From assembly GCF_963082655.1 (NCBI RefSeq), contig NC_081553.1:41769812-41833811 (forward strand): 64,000 nt of DNA. The letters are read 5' to 3'. Each line of letters opens with the position of its first letter. Positions within the stretch are counted from its first letter, which is position 1. Below the pieces are notes generated by a model that saw nothing but the letters and a program-made list of their open reading frames with translations, did not search any database and was not told where the DNA came from. Both the position numbers and the translations under genes were made by a program. Shown piece by piece: positions 57,791 to 64,000 of the stretch. Origin of the DNA: Stomoxys calcitrans. Lineage: Eukaryota; Arthropoda; Insecta; Diptera; Muscidae.

Positions 57791-58360
57791 TGGGGGCTTC
57801 TGAAGATACAAAAATATGTATGAAAATCAAATTTTGAAAAAAAAATTTATAAAAATTAAATTTTTGAAAAAATGAAATTTTGGAAAAATTTTAAAAAACT
57901 AAAGTTTGAAAAATTTTTAAGGAATGAAATTTTGAAAAAAATTTTTTTTAAATGAAAATTTGAAAAAAATTTTATAAATGAAATTCTGAAAAAAAAATTT
58001 TATAAAAATAAAATTTTGACAATTTTGAAAAAAAAAAATTATAAAAATGAAATTTTGAAAAAAAATTATAAAAATTAAATTTTGACAAAATTTTACATAA
58101 ATGAAATTTTGACTAAAATTTTGAAGAAAAAAATTAAAAATTTTTTTTTAAATAAAATTGGACAAAGTTTTCTAGAAAAAAAGGACAAAATTTATTTATA
58201 AAAATAAATTTTTAAAAAAAATAAAATTTTGGCTAAATGGTCTTTAAAAATACAATTTGGATAAAATTTTGTTTGAGAATACAATTTTGACAGTAAAACT
58301 CGAAATTCTAAAATAAAATTTTTGTGAAAACTATTTTGACAAAATTTTTCGTACATTTTT
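57790..58360. repeat. AT-rich degenerate repeat, about 25-30-bp unit
   Basis: Successive copies of a unit like AAAAATGAAATTTTGAAAAA-AATTTTAT with variable A and T runs. Low complexity and non-coding. Confidence 0.85.
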
Positions 58361-59104
58361 TTGTCATATTCCTAAATCCTAACTCTTAGGTTAAGGTTTC
58401 CATATCTTAAAATTGTTCAAACCAAAACAACTTTCCTTGCGTAATAGTAAAACAATCCAATAACAAAATCAGCTTCCATTAGGAATGACCTTTCTTGCTA
58501 CTTAACAGGGTACATTTTGAACAGAATGACTGTGAATGTTGTATATAGGGTAATAATTATACTTTACTGAAAAAAATTTTCCCCTGCTTTAGGACATCTT
58601 CTGTACCCAACAAAAAGTACTTCTACTTAAACGCTTTCCTTTGTCTTTTGGCTCGTACCTTGAGTTTGTCACATTTTCATCGAAAATTACAAAAAGGAAA
58701 CGACATATACAAGTCCTCCTTATGTAGTCATTGAAGAGAGTTCAAACCATTCAACACACATGGGAGCATCACAAAATGCAAGAAGCGGACAACGACGATG
58801 TCAAAGACATCGACTAACTACACTTGTATGGGGAACACAATTGAAAGAGTTTTGCATACTTTTGATGCCATTATTATTGTTGCGAAGAACAGTTGAGTTC
58901 AACGAGTACGAGTTTAGAATGTTACTAAGCAATGATTGCAGTTGTTTTTGTAGAGTTGGATAGCTGATGTTTTCTACTTGGTATTTTGTTTTATTGTTTT
59001 ACGTGGAGTAGTTATTTAAGCCGATGGTTTGGCTATGGTCAAAGGGAAAAAGGTCTGTTGAATTGACATTTTAAAACTCTAATTAAATTAAAAACTACGT
59101 AAAA

Positions 59105-59700
59105 TTTTAAACAAGTAAAAGCATGCTAAGTTCGGCCGTGCCGATTCTTGGGAATCCCCCACCATGGATTCTGCTAAAATATGGGAGCTATATCTGGTTA
59201 AAGACCGATTTGGACCGTACTTAGCACAATTGTTGGATGTCATTGCAGAACATCGAATGCAAAATATACGCAAAGGATTAAAATGCGGCTTCCATTGGCT
59301 CAAGAAGTTGAATCGGGAGATCGGCTAATATGGGAGCTATGTCAGGTTCATCACCGATTTGGACTGTACTTAGCACAGTTGTTGGAAGTCATAACAGATT
59401 GCTATATGCAAAATTGTAGCCAAATTGGACAAAATTGCGGCTTCCAGGGGCTCAAGAAGTCAAATTAGGAAATTGGTTTATATGGGAGCTATATCCAAAT
59501 CTGAGCCGATATATTCTATTTGCAGTCCCCAACGACCTACATCAATATTATGTATCTGTGGAAAATTTCAAGCGGCTAGCTTTACGCGTTCGACCACTAT
59601 CGTCATTTCGACAGACGGACGGACATCGCTAGATCGACTCAGGATGTCGAGACGAAAAAGAATATATATGCTTCTTGGTGGAGGGTATAAAAAACTGTAT
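59105..59700 (+). repeat. R153-family repeat, short complete-looking copy
   Basis: The left end is AAGTAAAAGCATGCTAAGTT with CGGCCGTGCCGATTCTTGGG. Two to three units follow with 'atNtgggagctatNtcNggtt' and GGCTCAAGAAGTTGAATCGG. The tail is CAGACGGACGGACATCGCTA and TGGTGGAGGGTATAAAA at about 59675-59693. At about 0.6 kb this is the most compact copy, so it best shows the family's two ends. Confidence 0.85.
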
Positions 59701-59704
59701 CTGA

Positions 59705-61020
59705 TTTTAAAAACTTTCTAAATTTGGAAAATTCTTTGAAATATAGAGTATTTATTTCAAACTTAGAAAATTTTCCATTTTTACATTTTTACTTGAATTT
59801 CAAAAATATATTCGAATTTTGAAAATATTTTCAAAATTTCGGATATTTATTTAAATTTTAAAAATTCTTCGAATTTCGAAAATTCTTTTAAATTTTTTAA
59901 TGTTTTATTCATTTACATTTTACTCGAATTTCAAAAATATATTCGAATTTTGGAAATACTTTCAAAATTTCGAAAAGTCATTCAAATTTCGCAAAATTCA
60001 TTGGAATTTTGAACTTAATTCAAATTTACATAATTCATTCATATTTTGGAAATGTTTCCAAATTTTGAAAATTCTTTCTTCAAAAAATCTATTCCAATTT
60101 CGAAAATTATTTAAATTTTATAACTTCTTTCGAATTTTGAAAATCTTTTGGAATTTTAAAAATTCTTTAAGGTTAAATTAATTTAAAAAGTAAGTTCGAA
60201 TGTTAATCAGCCCCATGCCACTACGGACAGATTGTTGTGCGCTCTTAATACTAAAAATTCTTTTAAATTTCTTAAAAATTCTTAAATTTTCGAATTACGA
60301 AAATTCATTTCAATTTCGAAAATTTTTTCCAATTTAAAAATTCATATTTTTTCGATTGTTGAAGAGTTATTCGATATTCGCAGAAATATTCTATTATGAA
60401 AACATTAAGACAAATTTTTTTATAAATAGAAACAAATAAAAAAATTCATCGCAATTTGAAAACTTCATTCGAACTCTGAAAATTCATTCGAATTTCGAAA
60501 ATTCATTCAATTCATTCTAATTTCAAAAAGTATTCGAACTTCGAATATTAATCGAATTTCTATAATTCATTCAAATCATTCGAATTTCGAAAATTTATCG
60601 AATTTGAAAATTAACCTGAATATGTGAAATTCAATCGAATTTCGGTAAAATTTATCGAACTTAAAAAATTCTTTCGAATCTCGATAATTTTTTCGATCAT
60701 CGTCAATTTCAGACATTAAGACAAATTTCATTCTAATTTCGAAAATTCGTTCGAAATTTCAAAATTCATTTTATCGAACATTGAATTTCGATTATTCATT
60801 CTATAATTCATTTCATTCATTCTAATTTCAAAAATTAATCGAATTTCGAATATCAATCGATTTTCGATAATTCATTCAAATCATTCGAATTTGAAAATTA
60901 AACTAAATTTCAGAAAATCAATCGAATTTCGATAAAATTTATAGAATTTAAATAAAACAAAACTCATTCAAATTTCGAAAACTCATACGAATTAAAAAAA
61001 AACTCATTCCATTATTATTC
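59705..61020. repeat. AT-rich degenerate repeat of AATTTCGAAAATTCATTCG type
   Basis: Dozens of imperfect copies of a roughly 17-20-bp unit (AATTTCGAAAATTCATTCG and variants with TTTTGAAAATTC). The unit is nearly self-complementary around TTCGAA. It is interrupted near 60190-60250 by a short unrelated stretch. Non-coding. Confidence 0.85.
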
Positions 61021-61039
61021 CATGCATTACGGCAATATT

Positions 61040-61790
61040 GCTCCCTAGAGATTTTAGGTCTTTCGTGACTGTCGACTAGTTCCATGTACTAGTCCTTGCT
61101 ACAGGTGTGCTGTTGTCGAGACAGGTGATCTATAAATATCTTCGCCCTGAGATATGCATCTATCAACCTCTCCAAATCAATCTATCAACCTCTCCAGATC
61201 ATGAAGTTAGATCATGAAAAGCAGTTTCTATGGGCTTGTCCTTGCTACAGGTGTGCTGTTACCGAGGCTTCGCCCTGAGATATGTATATATTAACCTCTC
61301 CAAATTTTCTAGGCTAAATGATGGGGTTTAGCAACTAGGGGTAACGTCCCACCCAAAAAACTTGCATATAGACCGATCGATACAATATGGGATTTAAATA
61401 AAAGTTATTCAAGTTTATGGGTAAATTTGCATTATGGTAAGCGGTATACCCTAGAGTTTTCAGGTCTTTCGTGATTGTCGATTAGATCATGAAGGGCTGT
61501 TTCAATGGACTTGTCCTTGCTACAGGTGTGCTGTTGCGTGTCTGGCGATCTAAAGGTAGCTTCGCCCTGAGATATGTATCTATTAACCTCTCTGAAGTTT
61601 CTAGACCAAAGGATGCGGTTAAGCAACTAGGGGGGACGCCCCACCCCAAAATCCCCAAACTGGCATATAGACCGATCAATACAATATGGGATTTAAATAA
61701 AAGGTATGAAAGAGTAGATTACGAAGCTGCTACAAAAAATAGGGACTAAGTGTCAGCAGGCCCGATTCACCTCTAAAACACCCGGAGCGG
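61040..61790 (+). repeat. Helitron-like G-rich repeat, tandem ~395-bp units
   Basis: AGGTCTTTCGTGA(C/T)TGTCGA occurs near 61068 and 61463, and CCTTGCTACAGGTGTGCTGT near 61088, 61240 and 61515. GCATATAGACCGATC and ACAATATGGGATTTAAATAA are shared with the other G-rich repeats. At least two units plus a partial one are present. Confidence 0.75.
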
Positions 61791-62411
61791 GCACATAGAA
61801 CGATAATTATCATATCGAACATTAAAATTCAATCGTATAGCACTCTTATATGTATTTCTAATGGTGGAAATAGTTGTGAAAAAAAAAAAACGTGAAATGA
61901 ACATTTTATCAACTCCATTCCCAGTCATGTGCTGTGTTTTTTTTCTCGAGTGTATTGTATGCCTTTAAAGTTATAGCCATAGTTGTTTTGTTGTTATTGC
62001 CCCCTCTCTCAATGGAGAACAAAAGAACTAAATTGTGGCTGCTGGAGGGATACAATCAACCCAGTCGTCACTCGCAGCTACTCACAGTCAAAACTTTGTT
62101 TTGTGTGACTAGTTTTATTTGTTTCGCTTCGTTTCGTTGCCTTGCTTTGCTTTTGCTTTTGTTGCAAAATAGATGTGAAGGAAGAAAATTTATGCATATT
62201 CACATTCATAGACAAAGCATCGAGAAGAGCCTTTGCAATAGCCGTAACCATACCATACGTAACCATAACAATATTCACATGAGTAAAGCTTCTTCCATGT
62301 CCTTACCTCTTTCCTCTCACTCTTCAACTCTCGCTAATATGTATTTCGATACTTTCGCTATACTCATGAGTATCCTGAGAGTTGAGGAGTGGTTGTAGTA
62401 GTAGTAAGCAT

Positions 62412-63320
62412 ACAATGCAAAGCATTGTTGAGGAAGTAAAGAGACAAAAAAAAATAAAAACTTTGCTGAAATGTATCAAATAGACTCCTTTTCGCTGTTT
62501 GGAAGAACCAGCAATAAACTTAGATAGAAAAAAGTTCTCTAAACGAAAATATTTTTCTTTAATTTTATTCAAAGTGGTATTTAAAGGAAGAAAATATTTT
62601 TTTTTTCAGTTTGAAGCATAGTGCTTAGAAATGGTCTATGGACTCCTTTCTAGATTACTTTGAACCAATACTTTTCCAAGGATCTAAAGCAGACAAAAAC
62701 AACTTTTTAAATGGAAGTAATGAGAATAAGTGTTAACAATGATATCATATATCGCATAAATCTGCGATATTAATATATGACAGGTATAAAAACAGTATGA
62801 CAGGAATATACCAAATGACCCCTGCCTAGATTACCAGGGACCAGTTTCTTAAAACTTTAACTTGACAATACAAAGCATTGTTGAGGAAGTAAAGAGACAA
62901 AAAAAACTAAAAACTTTGCTGAAATGTATCAAATATACTCCTTTTTGCTGTTTGGAAGAACCAGCAATAAACTTAGATAGAAAAAAGTTTTCTAAACGAA
63001 AATATTTTTCTTTCATTTTATTCAAAGTGGTATTTAAAGAAAGAAAATATTTTTTTTTTCCAGTTTGATGCATAGTGCTTAGAAATGGTCTATGGACTCC
63101 TTTCTAGATTACTTTGAACCAATACTTTTCCAAGGATCTAAAGCAGACAAAAACAACTTTTTAAATGGAAGTAATGAGAATAAGTGTCAACAATGATATC
63201 ATATATCGCATAAGTCTGCTATATTAAAATATGACAGATATAAAAACAGTATGACAGGAATATACCAATTGACCCCTGCCTAGATTACCAGGGACCAGTT
63301 TCTTAAAACTTAAACTTGAC
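62412..63320. repeat. Recent tandem duplication, two ~454-bp units
   Basis: AGCATTGTTGAGGAAGTAAA occurs at 62421 and 62874, an offset of 453 bp. Similarity continues through CTGTTTGGAAGAACCAGCAA, GGTCTATGGACTCCTTTCTA and CCTGCCTAGATTACCAGGGA. Only a handful of differences are seen. ACAA occurs at the three junctions (about 62412, 62866 and 63320), suggesting microhomology-mediated duplication. No coding function is recognised. Confidence 0.93.
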
Positions 63321-63612
63321 AACATTATTTGGCTAGTTTTGCTTTTGTCCTCCTTTTTCAACTCATACCTATTCCTACAATTGTTTGCTGGGATAATAAA
63401 ATATACACTTTGTGCCTTTTTTGCACTTGGTGAATTGAGACTGTTGTGTTACTTTTTTCTTCTCTACTCAACTCAAAACTACGACAACATATAGTCGCAA
63501 ACGAGAGCGCAGAAAAAAATAAGATTTATGGGACAACAACAAACAAAGAATAAACGACTATGAAGCTACAGAAGGGACAAAAAATCCAAACGGCTGTCAC
63601 AGGATAAAACGA

Positions 63613-63634
63613 ACATACACACACACACACACAA
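63613..63634. repeat. (CA)n microsatellite
   Basis: About nine CA repeats. A run of roughly 20 T lies further on, at about 63854-63872. 63.32-64.0 kb otherwise holds nothing recognised. Confidence 0.9.
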
Positions 63635-64000
63635 GTACGAGTGCATATACACACTCCAATAAAAAATCAACAAAGCGGGAAAAATGGAACATAAAAAGGC
63701 TTATCAATGCCAATCGAATAATTCTTTTGGGTTCTATGCTGCTGCCACGGTTGCTGCGTATGCGAATTGTTTATTGGATAGAAAAAAAGATTTATTTTCC
63801 TTGCTGTCAAGGATTTAAGCAAAAAAAGACGCATAGAAGTTTAATGGCCTGTGTTTTTTTTTTTTTTTTTTTGAGCTATTTGTATAGATTGTATGAAAAG
63901 GACCCATATTAAGGATATTTTTTTTCTGCTTTTGACATTGGCACGTTTTTGTGTTTATTCAAATTATATGAATTTACTTTCCCTGCACGTCATAAAATAC

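Noticed and set aside
59705..61020. Possible coding or CRISPR-like array in regularly repeated sequence
   Set aside because: Units are degenerate, AT-rich, without spacers, and in a eukaryotic genome. It is a low-complexity tandem repeat.
61934..62398. 154-codon plus-strand open frame with a hydrophobic beginning
   Set aside because: It starts at a non-ATG codon, has low-complexity Leu/Val from T-rich DNA and no family resemblance.

Overview
The window is animal, almost certainly calyptrate-fly (muscid-like), nuclear DNA. The evidence is AT-rich sequence, GT..AG introns of 70 to 4,300 bp, a glutamine-tract nuclear protein of insect type, and a dense population of tRNA-derived SINEs, mariner MITEs, degenerate non-LTR elements and roughly 153-bp tandem-unit repeats. 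No prokaryotic features, rRNA, functional tRNA gene or CRISPR array was found.

There is one real protein-coding gene, on the minus strand from about 23.6 kb down to about 3.75 kb. It is the fly counterpart of BICRA/GLTSCR1, the defining subunit of the GBAF (ncBAF) SWI/SNF chromatin-remodelling complex. Six exons join in a consistent phase (23598-23441, 19126-18839, 18768-11165, 7419-7321, 7246-7108, 6998-3990) and give 3,764 residues. The protein has long disordered Q/S/T/A-rich stretches, a GLTSCR core domain split over the last three exons, and a C-terminal helix shared with human BICRA. The start codon and first exon(s) are not visible and probably lie beyond the right edge, so most of 23.6-64 kb may be intron or upstream DNA. 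The annotated stop is TGA followed by C. The same frame then stays open for 79 more codons of the same composition before a second TGA, which makes it a candidate stop-codon readthrough.

1-3.7 kb: a degenerate tandem array, a LINE 3' scrap and a stretch strongly enriched in TATCGATA-like motifs, downstream of the gene. 7.4-11.2 kb and 19.1-23.4 kb: introns carrying a mariner MITE, a mariner transposase fragment, LINE scraps and repeats. 24-64 kb: a transposon graveyard. It includes four more MITE copies, two derivatives of a Tc1/mariner-superfamily element (one a 191-bp-arm foldback), an RNase H-bearing non-LTR retrotransposon pseudogene (37.0-39.0 kb), at least six tRNA-derived SINE copies or fragments, a 396-bp insertion flanked by 14-bp direct repeats, Helitron-like G-rich repeats, and several recent tandem duplications (46.3, 50.0-50.9 and 62.4-63.3 kb).

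All family assignments rest on reading motifs by eye. No database search was possible. Names of repeat families are descriptive only.
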